Positions 48,394 to 58,736 of a stretch of DNA of 64,000 bases are shown piece after piece (position 1 is the first letter of the stretch; each line of letters begins with the position of its first letter). The notes below the pieces were generated by a model. That model had not been told where the DNA came from and made no database searches. It saw only the letters and a list, made by a program, of their open reading frames with translations. Position numbers and translations under genes: made by a program. The DNA lies in the NCBI RefSeq assembly GCF_003194385.1, contig NZ_LAPT01000109.1, positions 1 to 64,000 on the forward strand, read 5' to 3'. Source of the stretch: Pokkaliibacter plantistimulans (GTDB taxonomy: Bacteria > Pseudomonadota > Gammaproteobacteria > Pseudomonadales > Balneatricaceae).

Positions 48394-50319
48394 CTAGTTC
48401 TCCGTTGCAACCCGTCCACGCTTCGCGATATTAGCAGTAAGGTGTTGGGCAAAAGCGTCCAAGCTCATGCTGCCGAGGTCTTCCCCTGTGCGAGTGCGAA
48501 CGGTGACAGTATTCGATTCAACCTCCTTATCGCCTACAACCAGCTGATAAGGGATCTTCTGCAAAGTGTGCTCGCGGATTTTAAAGCCGATCTTCTCGTT
48601 TCTCAAGTCCGCTTTCACACGGAAGCCTTGATTCAGTAAGAATTCCTCAACTTTTTTGACATACTCCGCTTGTTTATCGGTGATATTAATCACCACCGCC
48701 TGTACTGGTGACAGCCAGGCGGGCATAGAACCGGCATAGTTCTCAATTAGGATACCGATGAAGCGCTCAAACGATCCCAGGATCGCACGGTGCAGCATGA
48801 CCGGAGTCTCACGATCCCCCTGCTCATTGACGAACTGGGCGCCCAGACGACCAGGCATGGAGAAGTCCACCTGAATGGTACCGCACTGCCATACACGTCC
48901 CAGGCAGTCTTTCAGAGAGAATTCAATCTTCGGACCATAGAATGCGCCTTCGCCCGGCAATTCCTGCCAGTCCAGGTTTTTCGCGTCCAGTGCATCAGCC
49001 AGCGCTTTTTCCGCCTTGTCCCACACGGCATCCGAGCCTACGCGCTGCTCTGGGCGAGTGGACAGCTTGTAAATGATTTCGCTGAAGCCAAAGTCCGCAT
49101 ACACCTCATGGAGGAAATCGATGAACTGTGACACTTCATCCTGAATCTGGCTTTCAGCAACAAAAATGTGACCATCGTCCTGAGTGAAGCCGCGCACGCG
49201 CATAATACCGTGCAGTGCACCAGAGGGTTCGTTACGGTGACATGAACCAAACTCGGCCAGACGCAGGGGCAGATCACGATAGCTCTTCAGGCCCTGGTTA
49301 AACACCTGCACATGGCAGGGGCAGTTCATTGGCTTGATCGCAAAGTCACGCTCTTCGGAATGAGTAGTGAACATCTGCTCTTTGAACTTGTCCCAGTGAC
49401 CGGATTTCTCCCACAAAGTGCGTTCAACCACCTGAGGAGTGCGCAGCTCCTGATAGCCACGCTGGTTCTGCATACGGCGCATGTACTGTTCTACCGCCTG
49501 CCAGATAGTCCAGCCATTGGGATGCCAGAACACCATGCCCGGTGCTTCTTCCTGAGTATGGAACAGGTCAAGCTGCTTACCGATTTTACGGTGATCGCGC
49601 TTTTCCGCTTCAGCCAGACGCTCCAGATAAGCGCTCAGGGCTTTCTTGTCTGCCCAGGCAGTACCGTAGATACGCTGCAACTGCTCGTTTTTAGAGTCAC
49701 CGCGCCAGTAGGCACCTGAAATCTTGGTCAGTTTGAAGGCTTTGAGAAAACGGGTGTTGGGTACGTGCGGTCCACGGCACATATCCACGTATTCTTCGTG
49801 GTAGTACAGCCCCATTGCCTTTTCGTCAGGCATGTCATCCACCAGACGCAGTTTGTACTCTTCACCGCGCGACTCAAATACCTGGATGACATCATCACGA
49901 GGAGTCATCTTCTTGATGACGTCGTAATCCTTGGCGATCAGCTCCTGCATGCGCTTCTCGATTGCTTCCAGATCCTCTGGCGTAAAGGGGCGCTCATAGG
50001 AAATGTCATAGTAGAAGCCATCGTCGATCACCGGACCAATAACCATCTTGGCGGTTGGGTACAGCTGTTTGACAGCATGACCGATCAGGTGCGCACAGGA
50101 GTGACGAATAATCTCGACGCCTTCCTCATCCTTGGCGGTAATGATCTGCAACTCGGCATCGGTATCGATGATGTCACAGGCATCAACCAGATGGCCGTTG
50201 ACGCGACCGGCGATGGTGGCTTTGGCCAGACCAGCACCGATATTGGCGGCAACATCATACACACTTACAGGATTGGAAAATTCGCGCTGACTACCGTCAG
50301 GAAGAGTAATTACAGGCAT
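48394..50319 (-). CDS. thrS: threonine-tRNA ligase
   Basis: 641 residues: TGS domain ([14 protein letters not shown]), the second editing domain with [16 protein letters not shown], class II catalytic core ([37 protein letters not shown] split motifs 2) and anticodon domain. AAGGA lies before the ATG. First gene of thrS-infC-rpmI-rplT. Confidence 0.97.
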   Translation of the reverse strand: MPVITLPDGSQREFSNPVSVYDVAANIGAGLAKATIAGRVNGHLVDACDIIDTDAELQIITAKDEEGVEIIRHSCAHLIGHAVKQLYPTAKMVIGPVIDDGFYYDISYERPFTPEDLEAIEKRMQELIAKDYDVIKKMTPRDDVIQVFESRGEEYKLRLVDDMPDEKAMGLYYHEEYVDMCRGPHVPNTRFLKAFKLTKISGAYWRGDSKNEQLQRIYGTAWADKKALSAYLERLAEAEKRDHRKIGKQLDLFHTQEEAPGMVFWHPNGWTIWQAVEQYMRRMQNQRGYQELRTPQVVERTLWEKSGHWDKFKEQMFTTHSEERDFAIKPMNCPCHVQVFNQGLKSYRDLPLRLAEFGSCHRNEPSGALHGIMRVRGFTQDDGHIFVAESQIQDEVSQFIDFLHEVYADFGFSEIIYKLSTRPEQRVGSDAVWDKAEKALADALDAKNLDWQELPGEGAFYGPKIEFSLKDCLGRVWQCGTIQVDFSMPGRLGAQFVNEQGDRETPVMLHRAILGSFERFIGILIENYAGSMPAWLSPVQAVVINITDKQAEYVKKVEEFLLNQGFRVKADLRNEKIGFKIREHTLQKIPYQLVVGDKEVESNTVTVRTRTGEDLGSMSLDAFAQHLTANIAKRGRVATEN

Positions 50320-50556
50320 GTTCTATCCTTTTGCTCAGTGGTGACCCCCACGACGGGCCACATAAGACAATTCGCCATTCGCCGATAAGACAGTTACCGG
50401 CCACAGGGCGGTGAATGAGGGCTTGAATAGCGCACAAACCAAGTGCGACAGGCGTGGCAGTATAACAGCCTGATATGACGCCAACCAGCGCTCAATAAGG
50501 CGCTTTTCTGCAACTTAGCCGGGAAATAAAGGAAGCAAAGCCAGGCCACACCCTGC

Positions 50557-51312
50557 TCAGCTTTGCCGCCCCGGCTCCAGCTGTTCGAGGGTTTGCCGGG
50601 TCGTCAGGATATGCTGTTCAGCCGCCAGCCTTGCTGTCTCGGCATCACGACTGCAAATGGCCTGAAAAATATTCCGGTGCTGCTCCTCTATATGGGGAGG
50701 GTAAGCTCCCGTGCGCCGATGGGTGCGCCCCAGCACACCGTAGATGGCGTTAAAGAATTTGCTGTAGAGCAGCTGCGCCAGACTGATAATCAGAATCTGA
50801 TGACAATGCTCAGCAATCAGCATGTGAAACGTCAGGTCTGCCTTGGCCCGCTCAAGCGGCGTCATGGCATGGTGCCGTCGCTGCTCCATCCTCTCGAACT
50901 CACTGACCAGCATCTGCATTTCCTCAGCTGAGGCGCGCTGACAGAAATACCAGGCAGCTTCACCGTCAATCACAGTGCGCATTTCCAGCACCGCCAGCTG
51001 CAGCTCATAGGAGTCCTGCGGCAGATCACCAAAATGCTCATCGAACAGGTGTGCCATCGGATTACACACTCTGGTGCCCTGCCCATGACGACTTTGCAGC
51101 ACCCCTTTACCCACTAGCTGAGTGACACTTTCCCGAACCATCGCTCTGGACATTCCGAACTCAGCCGCCAGCTGTCGCTCTGACGCCATAAGCTGTCCCG
51201 GTTTCCACTGACCACTGATGATCCGTCCGGTAATGTGTTTTGACAGCTGGTCCGCCTTGCTGATGCAGGGCATGTCCGCTCTCTCGATATTTTCGTTGTG
51301 CTGCTCAGTCAT
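50557..51312 (-). CDS. LldR-like FadR-family regulator of the lactate operon
   Basis: 251 residues. GntR HTH (MASERQLAAEFGMSRAMVRESVTQL) and FCD domain with its metal-type ligands (EMRTVIDGEAAW; DLTFHMLIAEHC; EEQHRNIFQAI; AEQHI). Divergent from lutABC, it is the likely L-lactate-responsive repressor. ATG 51312 preferred (AGGA 9 nt upstream) over 51321, where the ribosome-binding site would abut the codon. Confidence 0.88.
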   Translation of the reverse strand: MTEQHNENIERADMPCISKADQLSKHITGRIISGQWKPGQLMASERQLAAEFGMSRAMVRESVTQLVGKGVLQSRHGQGTRVCNPMAHLFDEHFGDLPQDSYELQLAVLEMRTVIDGEAAWYFCQRASAEEMQMLVSEFERMEQRRHHAMTPLERAKADLTFHMLIAEHCHQILIISLAQLLYSKFFNAIYGVLGRTHRRTGAYPPHIEEQHRNIFQAICSRDAETARLAAEQHILTTRQTLEQLEPGRQS

Positions 51313-51323
51313 AATGCTCATTC

Positions 51324-51336
51324 CTGGTCAGACCAG
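51324..51336. promoter_or_regulatory. FadR/LldR-type operator
   Basis: CTGGTC-A-GACCAG is a perfect palindrome matching TNGTNNNACNA (TGGTcagACCA) and lies directly at the 5' end of the regulator gene, in the lut-regulator divergent region; likely site for autoregulation and lut control. Confidence 0.6.
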
Positions 51337-51482
51337 TACGCTACCCCAGCCTTTGCATTTTTGCCATCGGCGCCTTTAATTACCCCTATACGAGCCGTAG
51401 CAGCTCATGTTTATAACAACAAATTGCCCGCAGCTGTCGTTATCAAGACTGCGGTGCACACCCTGCCTTGATGAGGAAAACC

Positions 51483-52265
51483 ATGCCTGCTGTGCATACC
51501 TATACGCCTGCGCGCCCCAAGGTCGCCTTATTTGTCACCTGTCTGGTCGATATGTTTCGCCCGGGCGTTGGCTTTGCTGCGGTGAAACTGCTGGAACAGG
51601 CAGGCTACAGCGTCGAAGTACCGCCTACGCAGACCTGCTGTGGCCAGCCAGCATTCAACTCAGGCGACAGGCTCACCACCAAGGATATTGCCCGGCAAGT
51701 CATCGACGCCTTCGAGGACTATCCGTATGTGGTCGGTCCATCAGGCTCCTGCATTGGCATGCTGCATCACTACCCCGAACTTTTTGCGGATGAGCCAGCC
51801 TGGCAGCAGCGGGCAGAAAAACTGGCAACCCGCGCCTGGGAACTGACCAGTTTTCTGCAGGATGTGGCGCAGTTTCAGGGTATTGATGCCCAGTTTGATG
51901 GCACGGTCACCTATCACGATTCCTGTTCCGGCTTACGTGAACTGGGAGTCAAACAACAGCCCCGCACCCTGCTTGGCCAGGTCAAGGGACTGGAGCTTAA
52001 GGAAATGGAAGAGAGCGAAACCTGCTGCGGCTTTGGTGGCACCTTCTGCGTGAAATACCCGGACATCTCCAACCGCATGGTCAGCAACAAAACGCGCTTC
52101 ATCAAGGATAGTGGTGCAAACACTCTGCTCGGCGGGGATTTGGGCTGCCTGCTTAACATGGCAGGGAAGCTCAAGCGGGAAGGCATCGATGTACAGGTCC
52201 GTCACGTTGCAGAAGTACTCGCTGATGCCTGCCACCAGCCTGCCATTGGCGACGCGGAGGTATAA
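51483..52265 (+). CDS. lutA: lactate utilisation protein LutA/LldE
   Basis: 260 residues with two CCG domains (QTCCGQPAFNSG; ETCCGFGGTFCVKYPDIS), the Fe-S/heterodisulfide-reductase-like subunit of the LutABC L-lactate oxidase. ATG 51483 has AGGA 5 nt upstream; earlier TTG/ATG codons are not supported. Begins the operon. Confidence 0.92.
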   Translation: MPAVHTYTPARPKVALFVTCLVDMFRPGVGFAAVKLLEQAGYSVEVPPTQTCCGQPAFNSGDRLTTKDIARQVIDAFEDYPYVVGPSGSCIGMLHHYPELFADEPAWQQRAEKLATRAWELTSFLQDVAQFQGIDAQFDGTVTYHDSCSGLRELGVKQQPRTLLGQVKGLELKEMEESETCCGFGGTFCVKYPDISNRMVSNKTRFIKDSGANTLLGGDLGCLLNMAGKLKREGIDVQVRHVAEVLADACHQPAIGDAEV

Positions 52266-52268
52266 GTC

Positions 52269-53708
52269 GTGGAAATTCATAGCCCGGAATTCAAAGCTAA
52301 TGCCCGCATCGCCCTGCATGACGCCTCGTTACAGAAGGCCTTGGGCAACCTTCGTGATGGATTTCCCCGCAAGCGTGCCATCGCGGTGTCACGCCTGCCT
52401 GAGTTTGAGCAGCTGCGCGATCAGGCCCGTGATCTGAAAAATCACATCCTGTCTCATCTCGATCTGTATCTGGAAACCTTCGAGCGTAACTGCACCGCCA
52501 ATGGGGGTCAGGTTCACTGGGCAGCCGATGCAGAACAGGCCCGCCAGCAAATTCTGGACATCTGTCGCAGTGTCGGTGCCAAGACAGTGACCAAGGGCAA
52601 GTCGATGATTTCAGAGGAGATCAATCTTAACGACTATCTGGAGCAGCATGGCGTTCAGCCGGTTGAGACCGATCTGGGTGAGTACATCCTGCAACTGCGT
52701 CACGATCATCCGAGCCATATCATTGCCCCGGCAATACATCTCAATCTGGAGGATGTCAGCGACGCCTTCCATGAACACCACCCCAAATACGGCTTTACCG
52801 AACGCACCGAAGATGCCGCCGAACTGATGGCAGAGGCGCGCACCGTCATGCGCAAGCATTTTGTCGCTGCGGATGTGGGCATTACCGGCGCCAACTTTCT
52901 GGTGGCGGAAACCGGCTCCAGCATCATCGTTACCAACGAGGGCAATGGCGACCTGACGCAGACGCTGCCCAAGGTCCATATCGTCATCACCAGCATCGAG
53001 AAAGTAGTCCCGACACTGGAGGACATGAGCCTGTTTCTGCGCCTGCTTGCCCGCTCTGCCACCGGCCAGGAGTTCAGCGTCTATAACACCCTGTCAACCG
53101 GCCCAAGACGCAGCACCGATCAGGACGGTCCAGAACAGTACCATGTCATTCTGCTCGACAACGGCCGCTCCGACATGCTCGGCAGTGAGTTTCAGGACAT
53201 GCTGCGCTGCATCCGCTGCTCCGCCTGCATGAACCATTGCCCGGTGTACGGCTCCGTTGGCGGCCATGCCTATGGCTGGGTATATCCCGGCCCGATGGGC
53301 TCGGTACTGACGCCTCAGCTGATTGGCGTTGATCAGGCAGGCCATCTGCCCAATGCATCCACCTTCTGCGGCAAATGTGAGTCAGTCTGCCCGGTACGCA
53401 TTCCGCTACCCAAACTGATGCGACACTGGCGCGAACGCGAATTCGAACGACATCTGACACCGTCAACGGTGCGTCAGGGCTTGTGGGGGTGGGCAGCCTT
53501 CGCCAAACGACCCACGCTCTATCGCTGGATGTCTCGCAGCGCCAACTTCCTGCTACGCCGTCTGGCGCGAAACGGCCGGATCAGCAAATTACCTCTGGCA
53601 ACGGGATGGACTGACTGGCGTGATATGCCAGCACCACAGCAAGGCACCTTTATGGACCAATGGAAGAAACGCCAGCAATCGGAGCAACAGCAGGGAGGTC
53701 TCCTGTAA
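52269..53708 (+). CDS. lutB: lactate utilisation protein LutB/LldF
   Basis: 479 residues: LUD domain (KGKSMISEEINLNDYLEQHGVQPVETDLGEYI) then two 4Fe-4S motifs (CIRCSACMNHCPVYG; CGKCESVCPVRIPLPKL). Starts with GTG 52269, GGAGG 8 nt upstream, 3 nt after lutA. Oxidises L-lactate to pyruvate with LutA and LutC. Confidence 0.93.
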   Translation: MEIHSPEFKANARIALHDASLQKALGNLRDGFPRKRAIAVSRLPEFEQLRDQARDLKNHILSHLDLYLETFERNCTANGGQVHWAADAEQARQQILDICRSVGAKTVTKGKSMISEEINLNDYLEQHGVQPVETDLGEYILQLRHDHPSHIIAPAIHLNLEDVSDAFHEHHPKYGFTERTEDAAELMAEARTVMRKHFVAADVGITGANFLVAETGSSIIVTNEGNGDLTQTLPKVHIVITSIEKVVPTLEDMSLFLRLLARSATGQEFSVYNTLSTGPRRSTDQDGPEQYHVILLDNGRSDMLGSEFQDMLRCIRCSACMNHCPVYGSVGGHAYGWVYPGPMGSVLTPQLIGVDQAGHLPNASTFCGKCESVCPVRIPLPKLMRHWREREFERHLTPSTVRQGLWGWAAFAKRPTLYRWMSRSANFLLRRLARNGRISKLPLATGWTDWRDMPAPQQGTFMDQWKKRQQSEQQQGGLL

Positions 53709-54388
53709 TGAACAGCGGACGCGAACAGATTCTCGCCAAACTGCGAGCCAAACGAGACACCTCCGACGCTGCCGAACAGGCAGCCAGACAACGGGTAGCA
53801 GAGCGTATCCAGCACCATGCCCCGGTGTTGATTCCTGCCCGCGGCCTGGGCGACAAGGCAGAGTTGCTGGCCCGTTTCCAGCAGATGGCAACCGAAGCCA
53901 TTGCGGATGTCAGCCTGCATGAAACAGAAACAGCGGCACTGGCAGCGATAGCCGACCAGCTGCAACAACAGGGTATTACCTCGCTGGTGACGACAGCCGA
54001 TGCACAATGGCAGCAGCATGACTGGGCATCACAGGGCATACAGTGTCAGGTACGCCCCGCACAGGTAGGTGACCATGCTAGCCTGACGCCCTGTCTGGCG
54101 GGGATTGCTGAAACCGGCACACTGATGATCACTTCGGCACCGCATCACCCCACCACGCTGCACTTCCTGCCGGACTGGCATCTGGTCATGTTGCGCAGCT
54201 CACAGATTGTCGGCAGCTATGAAGATGCCTGGACACGCTTGCGCCAGCAAAATCAGCAGACAGGTGGCATGCCTCGGACAGTCAATATGATTACCGGTGC
54301 CTCACGCAGTGCGGATATCGAGCAACGACTGCAGATGGGCGCCCACGGGCCCAAGCGTTTGATTATCTTTATCGTCATGGAAAATTAA
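53708..54388 (+). CDS. lutC: lactate utilisation protein LutC/LldG
   Basis: 226 residues, LUD domain protein (AGIAETGTLMITSAPHHPTTLHFLPDWHLVML). Its ATG overlaps the lutB TAA by one base, with GGAGG inside lutB. The operon has no lactate permease (lldP) gene within the window, though it may be elsewhere. Confidence 0.92.
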   Translation: MNSGREQILAKLRAKRDTSDAAEQAARQRVAERIQHHAPVLIPARGLGDKAELLARFQQMATEAIADVSLHETETAALAAIADQLQQQGITSLVTTADAQWQQHDWASQGIQCQVRPAQVGDHASLTPCLAGIAETGTLMITSAPHHPTTLHFLPDWHLVMLRSSQIVGSYEDAWTRLRQQNQQTGGMPRTVNMITGASRSADIEQRLQMGAHGPKRLIIFIVMEN

Positions 54389-54416
54389 CCCGCGGTGATG
54401 ACCTTGCCATAACGAC

Positions 54417-54450
54417 CAAGGGCAGCTTTACAGGCTGCCCTTGCTATTTT
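54417..54450 (+). terminator. terminator of lutABC
   Basis: CAAGGGCAGC/GCTGCCCTTG, 10-bp perfect stem with a 7-nt loop, followed by CTATTTTC. Confidence 0.78.
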
Positions 54451-54539
54451 CGGGTGATCAACATGGTCGACCTGTATGAGCCCTCTGAAGGTCTTTTTAA
54501 CACCGTGCGGCGGCTACACAGCAGATCGTTAACACATGC

Positions 54540-55703
54540 CTAGCAGTAATGTTCTGCCACACCACCAATCCAGCTGCTTCGCAGCTGCAGCTCCTCACTC
54601 AGCCACAGGACATCCGCCTGTGCCCCTTTATGCAGATGCCCGAGCTCCTGGCGTCGCAGAAATTGAGCCGGATAGAGACTGCCCATGCGCAGGGCTTCTT
54701 CCAGCGGTAACCCCAGCATCTCGACACTGTTTCGCACCGCCTCCAGCATACCCAGGTCTGAACCTGCCAGTGTGCCGTCAGCCGTTTTCAGGCATCCTTC
54801 CCGCCGGTAAATCGCCTCTCCGAGCAAGGCAAACTCCTCGCCTGCGACCCCGACAGTATGCATGGCATCGGTAACCAGCATCATCTTGCCGCGGGCTTTG
54901 GCGCGAATGGCGACTTTTAGACTGGCGGGATGCACATGATGACCATCGACAATCAGGCCGCACCAGCTAATAGCATCCTCCAGAGCCGCTCCCACCACTC
55001 CGGGATCACGGCTCTGCATACCGGACATGGCATTGAAAAGATGAGTAAAACCAGCGACGCCGTGCTGCAGGGCCGCCTGCATTACCCTGTAGTCTGCCAG
55101 CGTGTGGCCTGCACAGACCCGCACACCCCGCTCGGTAAGCGCAGTAATCCAGGCCAGATCCGGCAGCTGCTCAGGTGCCAGGGTCAGCACCACACTGCCA
55201 AGCTCTGTAAGGGCCAACAGCCAGTCGCGGTGCTCCTCATCCATCACGCGAATCTGACTGGCACGATGTACCCCTTTCTTGCCGATGTTGAGGTAAGGGC
55301 CTTCCAGATGAATGCCAGCAATACCGGGCAGCGACTCCCGTCGCGCCTGTTTTATAACAGCGATAGCCTGCTGCATGCTGGCATCAGTGTCAGTGATCAG
55401 GGTGGGCAACATAGCCGTCGTACCATGCGCCCGATGCGCAGCCATCATGGTGCGCAAGCCAGCGATGTCCGGCTGGTCATTGAACAATACACCGCCGCCA
55501 CCATTGACCTGTATGTCCACCAGTCCGGGCACCAGCATCCCACCCTCCAGCGAGTGAGGTGCGTACCCGGCAGGAATTGCCTGTTCATCAACGCAGCCTG
55601 CCACTCTGCCGCTGTCGAGCAGCAGTGCATGTCCATCAAGCCACTCGGATCCGGTAAAGATGCGAGCCCCTCGAAGCGCCACCGGTAGCTGTTGCTGGCT
55701 CAT
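54540..55703 (-). CDS. nagA: N-acetylglucosamine-6-phosphate deacetylase
   Basis: 387 residues, amidohydrolase fold: PGLVDIQVNGGGG, HLEGPYLN (metal Glu), GHTLADY and VTDAMHTVG (catalytic Asp). Converts GlcNAc-6-P to GlcN-6-P. ATG overlaps the kinase stop (ATGA), so both genes are one unit. nagB is not in the window. Confidence 0.93.
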   Translation of the reverse strand: MSQQQLPVALRGARIFTGSEWLDGHALLLDSGRVAGCVDEQAIPAGYAPHSLEGGMLVPGLVDIQVNGGGGVLFNDQPDIAGLRTMMAAHRAHGTTAMLPTLITDTDASMQQAIAVIKQARRESLPGIAGIHLEGPYLNIGKKGVHRASQIRVMDEEHRDWLLALTELGSVVLTLAPEQLPDLAWITALTERGVRVCAGHTLADYRVMQAALQHGVAGFTHLFNAMSGMQSRDPGVVGAALEDAISWCGLIVDGHHVHPASLKVAIRAKARGKMMLVTDAMHTVGVAGEEFALLGEAIYRREGCLKTADGTLAGSDLGMLEAVRNSVEMLGLPLEEALRMGSLYPAQFLRRQELGHLHKGAQADVLWLSEELQLRSSWIGGVAEHYC

Positions 55704-56590
55704 GTGCGCAACCCTCCCTGTAGCTCGACGCCATCACGCGCCAGCAACATGGCTCCGTACAAGGCATCTTGCTGAGGATCGACCAGAAAATGACCGAACT
55801 CCGCAGATAGTTGAGCAGAGGTCCGCGCTGCCAGCCCTCCCATTAGCGCACAGCGCCCGGCGCCCAGTTGCTGCAATCGACGCAACAGCAGGCGAACATC
55901 ACCCAAATGCTGAGTGACCAGACGGTCCGCCAGCGCATCACCAGTCTCATAGGCCTGCCAGACCAACGACGCCAGCGCTGCATAGTCGCGAGGCTTGGCC
56001 TGATCCATCCACGCGACCGCATCGACCGGATGACCGCCCAGCTGCTCAAGCAGTCGCTGAGAAAGCTCAGTGACCGGCTGCATGCCATCAAAAGCCAACA
56101 GTGACTGCTGAATCAGTCGCAGCCCCAGCATGGCACCGCTGCCACCGTCCGAAATGGGAAAGCCCCAGCCACCAATGGAGTGAAAATGCTGTCCGTCGAA
56201 GTACAGGCCACAAGACCCTGTACCGAGGATAAGAATCGCGCCCGGCTGGCCACAAAAAGCGCCCAGGCAAGCGGTATGAGCATCCGTCAGCAAGCTGACA
56301 GCGCGAAAAGGATGTGAATAGGCGGCCACTTCTGCCTGCTGCTGCGGCTGGCACGCACCCGCCATGCCCATGCCGACCGACACCTGAGCCAGCGTATCAT
56401 CCGGCAGCCCTGCGCTACGTACCACGTGCAAACTGGCAGTAATGATATGCGCGAATACCTGATCTACCCCGAGACGCAGATTGCCGCTCCCCGAAACAGC
56501 CTCACCCACTACCTGTTGCTGATCATCATAAAGACGAACCCGACAGTGCGTACCGCCACCGTCTACCCCAAGCCAATATTGTTTACTCAT
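55700..56590 (-). CDS. BadF/BcrA-type amino-sugar kinase (GspK/NagK-like)
   Basis: 296 residues with an ASKHA ATPase fold: LGVDGGGTHCRVRLYD, GMGMAGACQP, LTDAHTACLGA, ILILGTGSCG, GGWGFPISDGGSGAMLG. The BadF-family N-acetylglucosamine or glucosamine kinases (Vibrio GspK type) match. Coupled upstream of nagA, it should phosphorylate GlcN or GlcNAc. Confidence 0.85.
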   Translation of the reverse strand: MSKQYWLGVDGGGTHCRVRLYDDQQQVVGEAVSGSGNLRLGVDQVFAHIITASLHVVRSAGLPDDTLAQVSVGMGMAGACQPQQQAEVAAYSHPFRAVSLLTDAHTACLGAFCGQPGAILILGTGSCGLYFDGQHFHSIGGWGFPISDGGSGAMLGLRLIQQSLLAFDGMQPVTELSQRLLEQLGGHPVDAVAWMDQAKPRDYAALASLVWQAYETGDALADRLVTQHLGDVRLLLRRLQQLGAGRCALMGGLAARTSAQLSAEFGHFLVDPQQDALYGAMLLARDGVELQGGLRT

Positions 56591-56689
56591 CTACCTTTCA
56601 CATCCGCTAGGGTGATGGCATCCCGCATCCACCACCGGCATCAGTCTAACAGGATGTTGCCACTCAGGCGTTGGCCGTCATCCAGCCGC

Positions 56690-57196
56690 TCAGGACTGCT
56701 GCTCGTCATCACGAATGTCTGCATTTTGCGGAACGCTGTGCACATGCACCCCTTTGCGCAGGCTCTTGAGGCGACGCTCAAAACCGTCGATACCGACCAG
56801 AATGATGACCGTCAGGACAGCGAGCTTGATACCGAGGCCATGATCATGCAGCCCGATGGTGACACCGATACCCGCCAGCACCCAGATCACCGAGGCCGAC
56901 GTCACCCCATGCAGAATACCTTCCTTGTTCATGATGACCCCGGCACCGATAAAACCGATACCCGTGATCACCTGCCCTACCACGCGGCTGGGATCGCCCG
57001 CACCGTTGACCAGACCATTGGAAACCGCAACAAACAGGTAGGAACCGAGACAGATCAGCATGCTGGTGCGAATCCCCGCAGGCTTGCCCTGCAACTGGCG
57101 CTCCAGACCGATAATGCCGCCCGCCAGGCAGGCGCTCAGCACACCCTTCCAGTCAAGAGGAGAAATATCCAGCAACGTGGACCATATTGAAGCCAT
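56690..57196 (-). CDS. MgtC/SapB-family membrane protein
   Basis: 168 residues, about four transmembrane helices with family motifs GGIIGLERQLQGKPAGIRTSMLICLG and GIGFIGAGVIM. Members modulate membrane potential or Mg2+ homeostasis; the C-terminal ACT-like domain of full MgtC is missing (short form). ATG 57196 is favoured over the preceding ATG/TTG by the AGG spacing. Confidence 0.9.
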   Translation of the reverse strand: MASIWSTLLDISPLDWKGVLSACLAGGIIGLERQLQGKPAGIRTSMLICLGSYLFVAVSNGLVNGAGDPSRVVGQVITGIGFIGAGVIMNKEGILHGVTSASVIWVLAGIGVTIGLHDHGLGIKLAVLTVIILVGIDGFERRLKSLRKGVHVHSVPQNADIRDDEQQS

Positions 57197-57353
57197 CATC
57201 AACCTGCTTAGTAGGGCATGGAACTCTGGTTATAAGAACGTATTCACGCTCTGGGCCATCCGGCAGTGCTCTGCCTGCCAACCGGAGCAAATAGTACCGG
57301 CCCTGAGGAGTCAGCTGAACCCCTTGCACAGCTCATTTCCTGTCCTTAGAAAC

Positions 57354-57387
57354 AATAACGGGGATGTGGTAACACACCCCCGTTATT
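57354..57387. terminator. hairpin in the mgtC-like/astE-like gap
   Basis: AATAACGGGG/CCCCGTTATT, 10-bp stem; on the minus strand it ends TTATTGTTTC, so it may terminate the AstE-like gene. A second GGTGGGG/CCCCACC hairpin is at 57421-57447. The 260-bp gap otherwise holds no gene. Confidence 0.5.
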
Positions 57388-57456
57388 TCCCCTTCGGTCG
57401 CCCGTGCGGCCGCTTTTTCAGGTGGGGTCGTTGACGACGCCCCCACCCGTCCCTGA

Positions 57457-58578
57457 TCAGCGCGCGGACAACAGATAGCCCGAACGCACCACCTTGTCAC
57501 CTGAGACAAAGGTCAGCTCCATGTCTGAATGAGCGAAGCGAATCCGGTTACGCGCATAGAACAACCCATCCACGCCTGAAACCAGTGTGTGCTTGTCGTT
57601 GGTCAGCGGATCAATCAGTGATACCAGTGCATCCCCCTCCCTGACCATCTCTCCCGGCTCACGATGGTATTCGACTATCCCGGAAATGGGCGCTCGAATA
57701 ACATCCGTGGCGGCCAGATCTTTGACTTCCCGGGGTAGTTCGGGGCGCACGGGCAGGCTGCCTGTATCGACAGCCCCCTGAGCACGCAAATAAGTGAAAA
57801 TCCGCTCGGCATCATCGGTTGCCAGCTCGGTGCTGACGTCTTTCTGGCCACGGTACTCCACCGTGCTGGCAAAGCAGGCCATCGGGATGGCCGCATCCGG
57901 GAACGCCTCACGCAAGGCGGCCCAGGGGCCGGAGGCTGATTCGTCAAAAGGCTGGCCGTTACTGGCGGGGGCATGCATGGTGACTGCGCTACCCAGATAG
58001 CGCGCCAGCTCCGCGCCTTCTTCCTGCTGATCACTGTGGATGTAGAGGTGTAGGATCGCTTCGGAATCACAATGCAAATCCAGCATGATATCGGCGTCGC
58101 AAGCCAGGGTCTGCAAGGTGAGTCGCATGCTGTCCAGCTCGTTGACCGCCTTCTCTTTCGCCATCACGCTGCGCATGGCAGCACGGATTTTCGCTACGTT
58201 GCTGTCGGCATCCGCGCCCAGCTTCCCTTCCAGCAGCGGCGTCACCATGGCAGCCAGATCACGGTAATTCCGGTTGAAATTCTGACCATTGCCAAACTCG
58301 AAGCGGCCGTGAAACTGCATGGCCAGCGTCTGGTTGAGACCGATGGGGTTGGCAAACGGCACGACCACGATTTCACCACGAATCTGCCCGGCGTCTTCAG
58401 CGGCCTGCAGCAGAGGACGCAAATAGTGCAGCACCAGCATGCCGGGGTTTTCATCTGCGTGCAGACCCGCCTGAATGTATACCTTGGGGCCTGGCTTGCC
58501 ATTACTGTAGTGCAGGCTGGTCAGGCTACGGCTGGTGCCGACCGTGGCAGACTTGAGAGGGTGGTGCTGGGTTTGCAT
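57457..58578 (-). CDS. M14 AstE/aspartoacylase-family amidohydrolase with lipoyl-like C-terminal domain
   Basis: 373 residues. Zinc ligands H40 and E43 (GLHADENPG) and H169 (DLHCDSEAILHLY), catalytic Glu in STVEYRG. After about residue 290 a biotinyl/lipoyl-like barrel-sandwich segment (APISGIVEYHREPGEMVREGDALVSLIDP) appears. The family deacylates N-acyl amino acids; this one's substrate is unknown and it is not next to ast genes. AGGAG lies 5 nt before the ATG. Confidence 0.85.
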   Translation of the reverse strand: MQTQHHPLKSATVGTSRSLTSLHYSNGKPGPKVYIQAGLHADENPGMLVLHYLRPLLQAAEDAGQIRGEIVVVPFANPIGLNQTLAMQFHGRFEFGNGQNFNRNYRDLAAMVTPLLEGKLGADADSNVAKIRAAMRSVMAKEKAVNELDSMRLTLQTLACDADIMLDLHCDSEAILHLYIHSDQQEEGAELARYLGSAVTMHAPASNGQPFDESASGPWAALREAFPDAAIPMACFASTVEYRGQKDVSTELATDDAERIFTYLRAQGAVDTGSLPVRPELPREVKDLAATDVIRAPISGIVEYHREPGEMVREGDALVSLIDPLTNDKHTLVSGVDGLFYARNRIRFAHSDMELTFVSGDKVVRSGYLLSAR

Positions 58579-58736
58579 AAAAACTCCTGAAATGTACTAC
58601 CAGTACTCATTACAGAGCATGTGCTTACGTGCCCGTCGGCTGATCTGTCAGCGAGACGGCACCGGTACGAATTGACGAACGCAGGGAAACGGCAAGGACG
58701 AACCAGATAACCTGAAATAAACCAGCCAAAGAGCAG

